Counted from the stretch's first letter, positions 24,950 to 33,973 are shown. The stretch: 64,000 nucleotides of DNA from Thioalkalivibrio thiocyanodenitrificans ARhD 1 (GCF_000378965.1 NZ_KB900536.1:2481407-2545406), one strand, 5' to 3'. The notes: generated by a model not told the origin, from the sequence alone. Numbers and translations: made by a program.

Positions 24950-25416
24950 GGCGCGCCCCCGTGGAACTCTCACCCCTGGAGAAGCACCTGCTCAACGACT
25001 TCCAGCACCATCTGCCGCTCAGTCCGCGGCCCTATGCGGACATGGCCGCGCAACTGGGGGTCAGCGAGGAGGAAGTCCTCTCCGCCCTTGCGCGGCTTCA
25101 TGAACAGGGGCTGGTGAGCCGGGTAGGCGCGGTGTTCCGGCCCCACAGTATCGGTGCCAGCACCCTGGCCGCCATGGCGGTGCCGCCGGAGCGGCTCGAG
25201 GCGGTGGCCGGGCTCATCAACGGTTACCCGAACGTCAATCACAACTACGAGCGAGAACACGCGTACAACCTGTGGTTCGTGGTGACCGCCAGGGACGAGG
25301 ACGAACTGTGCGCGGTGCTCGAGGACATGGAGAGCCGCACGGGCATTCCCATCCTCGCCCTGCCGTTGCTCGAGGATTATCACATCGACCTGGGGTTCGA
25401 CCTGCGATGGACATGA
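24946..25416 (+). CDS. nirD: Siroheme decarboxylase subunit NirD
   Basis: This 156-aa Lrp/AsnC-like protein has an N-terminal HTH (RPYADMAAQLGVSEEEVLSALARL) and the heme d1-type core with NHNYEREHAYNLWFVVTA. In the NirDLGH set it helps remove two acetate carboxyls from siroheme to give 12,18-didecarboxysiroheme; it is an enzyme subunit, not a classical regulator. A GTG start overlaps the nirF stop. It is one of four paralogs in a row. Confidence 0.9.
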   Translation: MRRAPVELSPLEKHLLNDFQHHLPLSPRPYADMAAQLGVSEEEVLSALARLHEQGLVSRVGAVFRPHSIGASTLAAMAVPPERLEAVAGLINGYPNVNHNYEREHAYNLWFVVTARDEDELCAVLEDMESRTGIPILALPLLEDYHIDLGFDLRWT

Positions 25417-25979
25417 ACCGGTTCAGGAACCATCTGCGAGGCATTCGCGGGCGGGTCGGGTCGCTGGACCGCACCGACATCGCGCTGATCGGGGCCATCG
25501 AGAAGGGCCTGGCGCTCACGCCCCGGCCCTATGCGGAGATCGCCCGCCGGCTCGGGCTGAGCGAACAGCAGGTGGTGGATCGCCTGGCGGCGTTGCGCGA
25601 CCGCGGTGTGATCAAGCGTCTGGGCGTGGTGGTGCGCCACCGGGAACTGGGCTACCGGGCCAACGCCATGGTGGTCTGGGACGTGCCGGACGACAGAGTG
25701 GCCGAGCTGGGGCCGCGCTTCAGCCGCTATGACTTCGTCACTCTGTGTTACCGGCGGCCCCGCCAGCTGCCGGAATGGCCTTACAACCTGTTCTGCATGA
25801 TCCACGGCAAGTCCCATGACGAGGTGCGGGCGCGCATCGTGCAACTGGTGCAGGAATGCGGCCTGCGGTCCGTCGACCACGAGGTGCTGTTCAGCCGCCG
25901 CCGCTTCAAACAGTGCGGTGCGCGCTATCACGGCAGCGATGCGCCCCGGCCGACGTGCGAGGCGGGCTATGGCACATGA
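25407..25979 (+). CDS. nirL: Siroheme decarboxylase subunit NirL
   Basis: This 190-aa paralog has the HTH RPYAEIARRLGLSEQQVVDRLAALRDRGVIKRLGVV and the NirL/H-type core VTLCYRRPRQLPEWPYNLFCMIHG, with a His-containing segment VDHEVLFSRRRFKQ near the end. It should pair with NirD in the decarboxylase. The ATG at 25407 overlaps the nirD stop by ten bases; a C-terminal tail of about 20 residues is not well conserved. Confidence 0.88.
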   Translation: MDMNRFRNHLRGIRGRVGSLDRTDIALIGAIEKGLALTPRPYAEIARRLGLSEQQVVDRLAALRDRGVIKRLGVVVRHRELGYRANAMVVWDVPDDRVAELGPRFSRYDFVTLCYRRPRQLPEWPYNLFCMIHGKSHDEVRARIVQLVQECGLRSVDHEVLFSRRRFKQCGARYHGSDAPRPTCEAGYGT

Positions 25980-26439
25980 GGCCCCCGCCGGTGCACTGGA
26001 CGCCCTGGACCGGCAGATCATCAACACGCTGCAGGACGGATTCCCGATCTGCGAGCGGCCCTACGCGCAGGTGGCGGCTCGACTGGGCACCGACGAGCAG
26101 ACCCTGATCGGGCGTCTCGGGCGCCTGCTGGATGAACGTTTCCTGACCCGCTTCGGTCCCATGTATCAGGCGGAGCGCCTCGGGGGCGCGTTCTCCCTGG
26201 TGGCCATGCGCGTGCCTGCCGGAGACTTCGAGCGCGTCGCAGGCATCGTCAACGGATTCACCGAGGTGGCCCACAACTACGAGCGCGAGCACGCGTTCAA
26301 CATGTGGTTTGTGCTCGCCACCGAGACCCCGCAGGCCATCGCCGAGGTGCTCGAACGCATCGAGCAGGCCAGCGGTTATCCCTGCTACAACATGCCCAAG
26401 CTCGAGGAGTATTACGTGAGGCTCAAGTTGCCCGTCTGA
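25969..26439 (+). CDS. nirG: Siroheme decarboxylase subunit NirG
   Basis: This 156-aa protein is a NirD-like paralog with HTH RPYAQVAARLGTDEQTLIGRLGRL and core AHNYEREHAFNMWFVLAT. It overlaps nirL by 11 bases. D/G-type and L/H-type subunits alternate in this operon, as expected for two heterodimer pairs. Confidence 0.88.
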   Translation: MAHEAPAGALDALDRQIINTLQDGFPICERPYAQVAARLGTDEQTLIGRLGRLLDERFLTRFGPMYQAERLGGAFSLVAMRVPAGDFERVAGIVNGFTEVAHNYEREHAFNMWFVLATETPQAIAEVLERIEQASGYPCYNMPKLEEYYVRLKLPV

Positions 26440-26443
26440 CCTC

Positions 26444-26974
26444 ATGAACCGCGCGACATCACAACCGACCCCGCCCTCGCGGCCGGATGACGAGGCCCCC
26501 ATCGACGCCCTGGACCGGGCGTTGATCGTCGCCACCCAGTCCGGCCTGCCATTGGTCCCGGAGCCGTATCATGCGCTGGCCGGGGAGCTGGGCGTCGACG
26601 CGCAGGAGGTCATGGACCGGCTGCGCAGCATGCAGGAACGGGGCATCATCCGGCGCATCGCCGCGGTGCCCAACCACTACCGGCTGGGATTCACCCACAA
26701 CGGCATGAGCGTGTGGAATGTGCCCGACGACCGCATCGGCGAACTGGGCCCCCGGGTGGGGGCCCTGGATTTCGTCAGCCACTGCTATCACCGGCCGAGA
26801 CATCCGCCGCACTGGCCCTACAACCTGTTCGCCATGGTGCATGCGGACAGCCGCGAGGAGGCCGAGCGCAAGGTGTGCATCATCTCCGAACTGCTGGGGC
26901 CGGACGATCTGGGCCACGAGGTGCTGTTCAGCCGGCGCATCCTCAAGAAAACCGGCCTGCGACTGACGGCCTGA
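26444..26974 (+). CDS. nirH: Siroheme decarboxylase subunit NirH
   Basis: This 176-aa NirL-like paralog carries VSHCYHRPRHPPHWPYNLFAMVHA and ends with GHEVLFSRRILKKTGLRL, the standard C-terminus of this branch. It starts four bases after the nirG stop and forms the second subunit pair with NirG. Confidence 0.88.
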   Translation: MNRATSQPTPPSRPDDEAPIDALDRALIVATQSGLPLVPEPYHALAGELGVDAQEVMDRLRSMQERGIIRRIAAVPNHYRLGFTHNGMSVWNVPDDRIGELGPRVGALDFVSHCYHRPRHPPHWPYNLFAMVHADSREEAERKVCIISELLGPDDLGHEVLFSRRILKKTGLRLTA

Positions 26975-26984
26975 GGACAAGACC

Positions 26985-28211
26985 ATGTTTAGAATCAGCC
27001 AGTACATGCGCGAACTCCACAGCCTGGTCGAGGGCGCCGACGCGGTCTTGCCGCCCCACCGCCGGCCCCCGGGGCCGGTGGTGATCTGGAATCTCATCCG
27101 GCGCTGCAATCTCACCTGCAAGCACTGCTACTCCATCTCGGCGGACAAGGACTTCCCGGGCGAGCTGAGCACGCAGGAGGTGTTCACGGTGATGGACGAC
27201 CTCAAGGGCTTCGGCGTGCCGGTGCTGATCCTCTCCGGCGGCGAGCCGCTGCTGCGACGGGACATCTTCGAGGTCTCGCAACGCGCCAAGGCCATGGGTT
27301 TCTACGTGGGCCTTTCCACCAACGGGACGCTCATCACCCGCGACAACATCGGGCCCATCGCCGAGGTGGGCTACGATTACGTGGGCATCAGCATCGACGG
27401 CATCGAGGAGACCCATGATCACTTCCGTCGGCGCAAGGGGGCGTTCGAGGAGTCCATGAACGGCATCCGCCTGTGCCGGGAGAACGGCATCAAGGTGGGC
27501 ATGCGCTTCACCATCACCATGGACAATGCCCACGAACTTCCCGAACTGCTCGCCCTGATGGAGCGCGAGGACGTGGACAAGTTCTACCTGTCGCATCTGA
27601 ACTACGCCGGACGCGGCAACCGCAACCGCAAGGACGATGCCTTTCACCAGGTCACCCGCCAGGCCATGGACCTGCTGTTCGACACCTGCTGGCAGGATGT
27701 CCGGGCCGGGCGCCACCGGGAGTTCGTCACCGGCAACAACGACGCGGACGGCGTGTACCTGCTGTTCTGGGTGGCGCGCCACTATCCCGAGCATCTTGAC
27801 TACATGCGCGCCCGGCTCGAGCAGTGGGGCGGCAACTCCAGCGGCGTGAACATCGCCAACATCGACAACCTGGGCAACGTCCACCCGGACACCTTCTGGT
27901 GGGACTACAACCTGGGCAATGTGCGCGAGCGCCCCTTCTCAGACATCTGGCAGGACACCCGCGACCCGCTCATGGCGGGGCTCAAGGCCGCGCCCCGGCC
28001 GCTCAAGGGGCGCTGCGCCGAATGCGCGTACCGGTCGGTGTGCGGCGGCAACACACGGGTCAGGGCCTGGCAGCTGACCGGCGACCCGTGGCAGGAGGAT
28101 CCGGCCTGTTACCTCACCGACGAGGAGATCGGCGTCAGCGGCACGGGCGAGCGGCTGCAGATGTTCCCCTACTCGCGCCGCAGCATCCCGGAGAAGTATG
28201 ACTTTCGATGA
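26985..28211 (+). CDS. nirJ: Radical SAM heme d1 synthase NirJ
   Basis: This 408-aa radical SAM enzyme has the 4Fe-4S motif C41-N-L-T-C45-K-H-C48 and the GGEPLL SAM segment, with a C-terminal auxiliary cluster region (CAECAYRSVCGG and a further Cys in EDPAC). It replaces the two propionates of didecarboxysiroheme with oxo groups. It follows nirH by ten bases with a normal ribosome site and is separated from nirN by a short GC hairpin. Confidence 0.93.
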   Translation: MFRISQYMRELHSLVEGADAVLPPHRRPPGPVVIWNLIRRCNLTCKHCYSISADKDFPGELSTQEVFTVMDDLKGFGVPVLILSGGEPLLRRDIFEVSQRAKAMGFYVGLSTNGTLITRDNIGPIAEVGYDYVGISIDGIEETHDHFRRRKGAFEESMNGIRLCRENGIKVGMRFTITMDNAHELPELLALMEREDVDKFYLSHLNYAGRGNRNRKDDAFHQVTRQAMDLLFDTCWQDVRAGRHREFVTGNNDADGVYLLFWVARHYPEHLDYMRARLEQWGGNSSGVNIANIDNLGNVHPDTFWWDYNLGNVRERPFSDIWQDTRDPLMAGLKAAPRPLKGRCAECAYRSVCGGNTRVRAWQLTGDPWQEDPACYLTDEEIGVSGTGERLQMFPYSRRSIPEKYDFR

Positions 28212-28214
28212 AAC

Positions 28215-28234
28215 CGGGCCCCGACCGGGGCCCG
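28215..28234 (+). other. Intercistronic GC hairpin nirJ-nirN
   Basis: CGGGCCCC pairs with GGGGCCCG around GACC, just after the nirJ stop. There is no T-run, so it more likely stabilises or partly attenuates the message than ends it, lowering nirN relative to nirJ. Confidence 0.55.
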
Positions 28235-28254
28235 AAACCGGCGGATGATACCCG

Positions 28255-29757
28255 ATGCGCAAGCTCCCTCTACGTCACGTTGTTGCCGCGCTGTTGTGCG
28301 CGGTGGCTCTCCTGTTGATCTCGTCGCCGGGCCTCTCGGCGGAGGCCAAGCGGCTCTACGAGCAGCACTGTGCCAGTTGTCATTCCGCCGACCGGCTCGG
28401 CGGCATGGGCCCCGCGCTGTTGCCGGAGAACCTGCGGCGCCTGCGCCCGGACGCTGCCACCGAGGTGATCGCCGACGGCCGCATTGCCACCCAGATGCCG
28501 GGCTTTTCGCACGAACTGGATGCCGAACAGATCAGCCTGCTGGTGGACTTCATCTACGAACCCCTGGCCGAGATGCCCGTCTGGGGGATGGCGGAGATGG
28601 ACGCCTCCCGGGTGGTGCACCATGAGCGCAGTGAGCTCAGTGATACGCCGCTGTTCGACGCCGATCCCCTGAACCTGTTCATCGTGGTGGAGCTGGGCGA
28701 CCATCACGCGAGCCTGCTGGACGGCGACAGCCTGGAGGTGCTCACCCGCTTCCCCACCCGCTACGCGCTGCACGGCGGCCCCAAGTACGAGCCCGACGGG
28801 CGTTTTGTCTACTTCGCCTCACGCGACGGCTGGATCAGCAAATTCGACGTCTACAACATGAAGACCGTGGCCGAGATCCGCGCCGGCATCAACACCCGCA
28901 ACGTGGCCGTCTCCGGCGACGGCCGTTATCTGCTGGTGGGCAACTATCTGCCCCACAGCGCCGTGCTGCTGGATGCCGGGGACCTCACCCCCCTGAAGAT
29001 CCTGGAGGCGCGCGACGCGGAGGGAACCTCGTCGCGGGTCAGCGCCGTCTACACGGCCGCGCCGCGCGAGAGCTTCATCGTCGCGCTCAGGGATGTGGCC
29101 GAGGTGTGGGAGATCGGCTACGGGACACCCGGGTTCCCCCTGCGGCGCATCGAACTGGACGACTACCTGGACGACTTCTTCTTCGACCCCGGTTACCGGC
29201 ACCTGATCGGCGCGGCGCGCAATGCCAACAACGCCCAGGTGGTCAACCTGGACGAGGGGCTCAAGGTGGCCGAACTGGATCTCACCGGCTTGCCGCACCT
29301 GGGTTCCGGGATCAGCTGGGAGTACCGCGGCCGTCCGGTGCTCGCAACCCCCAACCTTCGGGAGGGGCAGGTCAGCGTCATCGACATGCAGGAATGGAAG
29401 ATCATCGAGCGCATCGACACCCTGGGCCCGGGTTTCTTCATGCGCAGCCATGGCGACTCGCCCTATGCCTGGGTGGATGTCTTCTTCGGCCCGAACAGGG
29501 ACGCGGTGCACATCATCGACAAGAACACCCTGGAGATCGTGCGCACCCTGCGCCCGGCGCCCGGCAAGACCGCCGCGCACGTGGAATACGACCGCCACGG
29601 GCGCTACGCCATCCTGAGCATCTGGGACGACGACGGCGCAATCGTGATCTACGACGGCGACACTCTGGAGGAGGTCAAGCGCATTCCCATGAAGCGCCCG
29701 TCCGGCAAGTACAACGTCTACAACAAGACGCGCCTCGACCCCGGTACCAGTCATTGA
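28255..29757 (+). CDS. nirN: Dihydro-heme d1 dehydrogenase NirN
   Basis: This 500-aa periplasmic protein has a signal peptide (residues 1-29), a cytochrome c domain with C39-A-S-C42-H43, and a C-terminal heme d1-binding propeller. It resembles the nitrite reductase NirS but is the NirN branch, which oxidises dihydro-heme d1 in the last step of the pathway. Position at the end of the biosynthesis operon and the short N-terminal part support NirN over NirS; about 500 aa is the NirN size. No nirS gene is present in the window. Confidence 0.85.
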   Translation: MRKLPLRHVVAALLCAVALLLISSPGLSAEAKRLYEQHCASCHSADRLGGMGPALLPENLRRLRPDAATEVIADGRIATQMPGFSHELDAEQISLLVDFIYEPLAEMPVWGMAEMDASRVVHHERSELSDTPLFDADPLNLFIVVELGDHHASLLDGDSLEVLTRFPTRYALHGGPKYEPDGRFVYFASRDGWISKFDVYNMKTVAEIRAGINTRNVAVSGDGRYLLVGNYLPHSAVLLDAGDLTPLKILEARDAEGTSSRVSAVYTAAPRESFIVALRDVAEVWEIGYGTPGFPLRRIELDDYLDDFFFDPGYRHLIGAARNANNAQVVNLDEGLKVAELDLTGLPHLGSGISWEYRGRPVLATPNLREGQVSVIDMQEWKIIERIDTLGPGFFMRSHGDSPYAWVDVFFGPNRDAVHIIDKNTLEIVRTLRPAPGKTAAHVEYDRHGRYAILSIWDDDGAIVIYDGDTLEEVKRIPMKRPSGKYNVYNKTRLDPGTSH

Positions 29758-30185
29758 GGAACGACAGGGCCGGAAGGCATGCAGCGGGGTGAAGACCCGA
29801 TCCGGTCTTCGGCCTCCAACACACAGAAGAAAGACGGTACCCGCTCCAGGGCGCCGGCTCCTGACGCCGCCTTGATCCGGCCCCCGTTTTGCGCCTTAAT
29901 GAACGCTTCAGTACACCGCACATCCCGGCGCCGCCCCGCGCCGGGATGCCGTGTTTCTCCAACGGCCCCGGATTGATATCAGAACGAGCGAGGCCGTACG
30001 GGAACCGGGAGGGGAGGGATCCTGCGCATGACAGTTCCTCTTCGTACTGCCGGGCATCCTGCCCGGGATACCGCCGTATGCAATCTGACGCCCGGCGGCT
30101 GCGCCTGATTGGGTGATCGGCTGATGCAGGCTGTCACCCATTACTGCGGCGTCAGTCTATTACACGGTTATGCCCTTTAAAGGAC
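29758..30185. other. Intergenic region after nirN, 428 bases
   Basis: It contains the operon terminator, a hairpin GAAGACC/GGTCTTC near 29796-29816 and a TGGGTGA/TCACCCA inverted pair near 30113-30142. No supported gene is visible. From about 30140 the composition becomes more AT-rich, leading into the small hypothetical gene. Confidence 0.5.
29921..29948 (+). terminator. Terminator-like hairpin of the nir operon
   Basis: CATCCCGGCGC pairs perfectly (11 bp) with GCGCCGGGATG around CGCCCC, about 165 bases after the nirN stop, followed by a weak T-rich stretch (GTGTTTCTCC). Confidence 0.6.
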
Positions 30186-30572
30186 ATGAGTCTTAAAGCC
30201 AAAAAACTCCGGAAGGCGCTCAGTAAGAGCGCGAAGAAGGGCTTCCGTGGCTACCCAATAGCGACGATCGCCCTCTATGGCCCAGACGACAAAACAGCCA
30301 CTAAGGTGGTCGCGAGTATCGTTGCTCACGAGGATGCCGAGCCGGATGCGATGAAGAAGTGGTACTCCGACAAGGATCTAAGAAATAATGAATCCATTTT
30401 AAGTGGTATAAAGGATTTTCTCGCTGCTCATGGCGCCCGGTCCGTTGTAATGCCTGACCGCATTATCGGTTGTCCTCACGAGGAGGGAGTGGACTACCCA
30501 GAAGGACAAGAATGTCCAACCTGCCCTTTTTGGAAAGGCCGGGATCGCTGGACAGGAGAAAGGGTCCATTAA
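30186..30572 (+). CDS. Conserved hypothetical protein with possible zinc site
   Basis: I recognise no function for this 128-aa protein. It has a basic N-terminus (SLKAKKLRKALSKSAKKGFRGYP), a middle segment VVASIVAHEDAEPDAMKKWYSD and a Cys-rich C-terminus with IIGCPHEEGVDYPEGQ followed by CPTCPFW, where three Cys and a His could hold zinc. The composition is more AT-rich than its neighbours, and it stands alone beside a RAYT transposase, so transfer is likely. The start has the normal spacing to AAAGGA. Confidence 0.72.
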   Translation: MSLKAKKLRKALSKSAKKGFRGYPIATIALYGPDDKTATKVVASIVAHEDAEPDAMKKWYSDKDLRNNESILSGIKDFLAAHGARSVVMPDRIIGCPHEEGVDYPEGQECPTCPFWKGRDRWTGERVH

Positions 30573-30915
30573 GGTCCCCCTAGACAGAGCATAGCAACCA
30601 CGTCGAGCCGGCGGCTTACCCTTCCGCTGCGCTACAGGGAAACACGCGGCTCATATGGACGTATGCGGCTGGGGCGAAGGAGCGATCCTGGTGACAAACC
30701 AGAAGCGATCCCACCCACTTCAAGGCGCTGAGAGGCGAGGCATCCAGGCGCAGCCGGCGACGGGTGTAGAGATGCCGGATTTGGGAGTGTTTCTCGGACG
30801 AGAACGGGACAGATCAACGCCCGGTGAGCGCCCTCTACATGCATTCGCCAGATGAAGAGCGCAGCCAATCCTCAGATCAGGCCTGATGGGATGCAGAGAA
30901 TGGCGGGCGTGCTAA
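30573..30915. other. Intergenic region, 343 bases
   Basis: I see no gene or clear RNA here, only a small inverted repeat (TCAGGCCTGA at about 30879-30888). It is the 3' flank of the RAYT gene and could hold degenerate repeat copies. Confidence 0.4.
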
Positions 30916-31896
30916 CTAACTGAGCAGTTCGCGGCAGACGGCGAGATTGGGTGTTCGTCGATAACCGAGGGCTTGGCAGGCGGCCCTGAGCCGGTAGGCG
31001 GCCCCGACCAGTCCCTTGAAGCGGCTTTCGAAGTGGCGCGTCATGTAGACCCAGTGACGCGGATCGATATCCAGGCGCTCCAGGATCGGGGGCAGGCTGG
31101 CGGGGATGGCGCCGCACTTGTCCTCGCGCAGGATCCGCCCGGTCCAGTCGACCAGCTCCAGGTAATCCTCCAGGCGAAAGGGAAGCCCCTTCGGCATTGC
31201 CTGGCGGGGATTGCCGACGAAGGGCAGCAGGTGGGCCGGCTGCGTCAGGCCTGTGGCCAGAGCTGCCCGGATCCGTTCCCGTACCGAGGTATGGTGTGAG
31301 GTCTCCGGCGTCTCGGCCATGCCGGCGCGAACCGGATTGAGGTCCACATAGGCCAGACAGGCCGCCAGCGCCTTTTCATCGAGCAGGGCCTGGCACTTGA
31401 AGCGCCCTTCCCAGAAGCGACCGGTGCATTGATCCTCCTCATTGGCTCCCCGGGCGATGGACTCGTTCAGGCAGCGCATAAACCAGCTGATGTCGCCCAG
31501 ACGGCTGCGCCACAGGGCCACCAGCTCGTGGACCAGCGCCAGCTCCGCTTGCAGCAGTGTCTCCCCGGCGAGATGGCGTTGTACCAGCGGATGGCCGGTG
31601 AACAGTTCCCGCCAGCGCCGGATGACCTCCTTCTCACCCCATCCCTCCGCCCGGGCCCGATCCACATGCAGCACCACATGGTAGTGATTGGACATCACGG
31701 CATAAGCGCAGAGATCAATGGCGAAGACCGCCGCCAGCGCCTTCATGCGCGCTTCGATCCACTGCCGGCGGTGCTCGTGGCTTTTGCCCGACTGGGCATC
31801 CTCCCCGCAGAGAAAGGCGCGGCGCACGCAGCGCGATACGCAGTGGTAGTAGGGAGTGGCGTCGAGCGAGACGAGGGCTTTCCTTGGCTTGGGCAT
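30916..31896 (-). CDS. REP-associated tyrosine transposase (RAYT)
   Basis: This 326-aa protein belongs to the IS200-like Y1 transposases that act on REP sequences. The HUH motif is seen in MSNHYHVVLHV and the catalytic Tyr in CLAYVDLNPVRAGM; the GRFWEGRFKCQALLDE block is typical. Such genes are domesticated, lack IS ends and are thought to spread short palindromic repeats. The ATG at 31896 begins MPKPRKALVSLDATPYYHCVSR, as in relatives; an upstream ATG at 31956 adds unrelated residues. A repeat field lies directly upstream. Confidence 0.9.
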   Translation of the reverse strand: MPKPRKALVSLDATPYYHCVSRCVRRAFLCGEDAQSGKSHEHRRQWIEARMKALAAVFAIDLCAYAVMSNHYHVVLHVDRARAEGWGEKEVIRRWRELFTGHPLVQRHLAGETLLQAELALVHELVALWRSRLGDISWFMRCLNESIARGANEEDQCTGRFWEGRFKCQALLDEKALAACLAYVDLNPVRAGMAETPETSHHTSVRERIRAALATGLTQPAHLLPFVGNPRQAMPKGLPFRLEDYLELVDWTGRILREDKCGAIPASLPPILERLDIDPRHWVYMTRHFESRFKGLVGAAYRLRAACQALGYRRTPNLAVCRELLS

Positions 31897-31966
31897 GATA
31901 TCGATCCTTGATATCGAACGGGCCTTCAGGTTGGCATACCTGAGATTTGTGGGCAAGCTTGGGGCT

Positions 31967-32160
31967 GGGTGTCCAGACAGGCATCTAAGAGCGGGTGTCC
32001 AGGCAAGCAGTCCTCCGCCAGAAAGATCCCTTCAGCCAAGCATCTATCCGGGCAAAGGTGGGTGTCCGGGCAAGGATCAGGCAAAGGTGGGCAAAGGTGG
32101 GTGTCGCAAGGATGGGTGTCCGCCGGAAAGCTCACGGATGGATGTCCGCCAGAAAGATCT
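31967..32160 (+). repeat. REP-like repeat field next to the RAYT gene
   Basis: GGGTGTCC occurs at 31967-31974, 31993-32000, 32060-32067 and 32114-32121, with variants at about 32099 and 32139. Spacers contain GGCAA and CCGCCRGAAAG, and GCAAAGGTGGG is tandemly repeated near 32081-32105. The sequence fits the pattern of repeats beside a RAYT gene. The 355-base gap 31897-32251 otherwise contains only an upstream GATATCGA direct repeat. Confidence 0.7.
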
Positions 32161-32251
32161 GCGGTTCGGAACTCACTTGGAATCAATGGTAGGGGATTTG
32201 CAGAATGGTACGGGATTCGGCTGCCCCATGGGGTTAATCTCATCAGACAGG

Positions 32252-33124
32252 ATGGTGAGTCTGAGTACGACGTTCGTGGTGCTTGCGGCACTGTGCTGGG
32301 GCCTTTCTGGCGGGATCGGCGGCATTCTCACGGGCCAAGGCTGGGACCCGGTTGTGGTGTCGTTCTACCGGGGCGCCATCGGGTTCTTGTTCGTTCTCGT
32401 CTGGCTGGCGTTGCGCCCGCGCGGCAGCGGCCTGGCAAGTCGCCGCTTATGGTTCTGGTCGGCGGTCGCCGGTGTGGGCGTGGCCGGCAACTTCGCATTT
32501 TATTTCATAAGCATAGCGGAGGGCAGTGTCGCGGTTGCTGCGACCCTGATGTACTGCGCACCGGTGTTCGTCTATCTCGTGTCCTTCACCCTCAAGCTCG
32601 AAAGCCCCACGCTGTTCAAGTGGGCCGCGATCGCGCTGGTGATGCTTGGCGTCGTGCTGCTTACAGGTATTTACGAGATTGGGGCGGGCGACGTCACGCC
32701 GATCGCCGCCGGTGCCGGGCTGCTTTCCGGCCTGTCCTATGCGGTGTTCATTTTCGGTTTCAAGTATGCGGCACCTCACGGCAGCCCGCAGGCGATTCTC
32801 GTGATAGCGTTCGCGGTGCTCGCCATCATACTTATCTGGCTGGGTGATGCCGATCAGACCGTGGCAGTGCTGAGTACGCCGAGTTGGCCACTGTTCGTGG
32901 TGTTGGGGGTGCTTGGCGCCGGATTGTCGTTTATCTTCTATATCGTCGGCCTGAACCATACCGCGCCGGCCGTAGCGTCTGTTGTGGCGATGGTCGAGCC
33001 GGTCACCGCTTCGCTATTCGGCGTTGTGGTTCTGAATGAAAGCCTGGTCGGTCTGCAGATCTTCGGCATGGGGCTGATCTTGGTAACGGTCACCGCGCTG
33101 AGCGCGTATTCGCGCGCTCAATGA
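32252..33124 (+). CDS. EamA/DMT family transporter
   Basis: This 290-aa inner-membrane protein has about ten hydrophobic segments in two EamA repeats (first from LSTTFVVLAALCWGLSGGI, second from AGAGLLSGLSYAVFIFGFKYA). The family exports amino acids or other metabolites. The substrate is unknown. ATG 32252 is used; an in-frame ATG at 32228 is possible. It is followed by a LysE exporter and may share its function in efflux of small metabolites. Confidence 0.85.
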   Translation: MVSLSTTFVVLAALCWGLSGGIGGILTGQGWDPVVVSFYRGAIGFLFVLVWLALRPRGSGLASRRLWFWSAVAGVGVAGNFAFYFISIAEGSVAVAATLMYCAPVFVYLVSFTLKLESPTLFKWAAIALVMLGVVLLTGIYEIGAGDVTPIAAGAGLLSGLSYAVFIFGFKYAAPHGSPQAILVIAFAVLAIILIWLGDADQTVAVLSTPSWPLFVVLGVLGAGLSFIFYIVGLNHTAPAVASVVAMVEPVTASLFGVVVLNESLVGLQIFGMGLILVTVTALSAYSRAQ

Positions 33125-33253
33125 GCCTCTGTCGACTGAATGGAGCTTGTTCTTTGTCGGTTTCCTCGCACTTTCTTACATGCTCATGGCGGCGTACCTG
33201 TCATATCGATATGCCGAACAGACCAGTATCCTGATTCAAGCGACATTCGAAAA

Positions 33254-33880
33254 ATGTTTCCCATAGAGATCTGGATTGCATACTCCGTAGCATGCGTTCT
33301 TCTCGTGCTCTCGCCCGGTCCGGATAACCTTCTGGCCATCGGCCGGGGACTCAGTCAGGGCCGGTTGGCCGCCTGCGTGTCGGGTATGTCGTCGGGTTCC
33401 GGCATTCTCTTCCATGTTGGCGCTGCCACCTTTGGTCTTACGGTGCTGCTACAGACCTCGGTGGTGGCTTTTTGGGTGGTCAAGATCCTTGGCGCTGCCT
33501 ACCTGCTTTGGCTCGGTATCAAGGTGTTGCGCTCGCGCCAACTCTTTAGCTGTGAGCCGGCGGAAAAAGCCCCGCTGCGTTCGGTCGCCTCAACGGCGTT
33601 CCTCTCTGCGGCTCTTAACCCAAAGCCCGGTTTGTTTGTGTTGGCGTTCATTCCGCAGTTCGTCAGCCCGGAGCGAGGCTCCGTCACAGTGCAGATGCTC
33701 GTTTACGGAATCTGGTTCGCGCTCCTGACGGCCGTTGGGTTTGCCCTGATGGGCGTATTCGCCTCTGGCCTGAGCGCGTGGCTTCGCGCGCGTCCGCGTA
33801 TTGTGGCGGGCCTGAACGTCGGCGCAGGTCTGGCATTCGTGGGTACGGGGCTGTCCATCGCAGCCCTCAAGCAGCGGTAG
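33254..33880 (+). CDS. LysE/RhtB family exporter
   Basis: The 208-aa protein shows the LysE pattern: an N-terminal hydrophobic stretch with SPGPDNLLAIGRGLSQGR (about 20-37), five to six membrane segments and LNPKPGLFVLAFIPQFVSP in the middle. Family members export amino acids or homoserine lactones. It lies 129 bases after the EamA gene on the same strand. An A-rich stretch, not a strong site, precedes the ATG. Confidence 0.88.
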   Translation: MFPIEIWIAYSVACVLLVLSPGPDNLLAIGRGLSQGRLAACVSGMSSGSGILFHVGAATFGLTVLLQTSVVAFWVVKILGAAYLLWLGIKVLRSRQLFSCEPAEKAPLRSVASTAFLSAALNPKPGLFVLAFIPQFVSPERGSVTVQMLVYGIWFALLTAVGFALMGVFASGLSAWLRARPRIVAGLNVGAGLAFVGTGLSIAALKQR

Positions 33881-33973
33881 GGGCCCTCGGGTTGTCCCGG
33901 TACCCGGTCGTAAACGTAAGGGGTTGTGCTGCAGATGGCTTGAACCGGCGTTAGTCTTCAGGAAGAGGTGCGA

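Noticed and set aside
28255-29757. NirS nitrite reductase
   Set aside because: It is the last gene of the biosynthesis operon, with the short monoheme N-terminus and about 500 aa typical of NirN; NirS is usually longer and set apart.
29960-29990. Second FNR box near TTGATATCAGA after nirN
   Set aside because: The 4-base gap between half-sites is missing, so the spacing is wrong for FNR/DNR.
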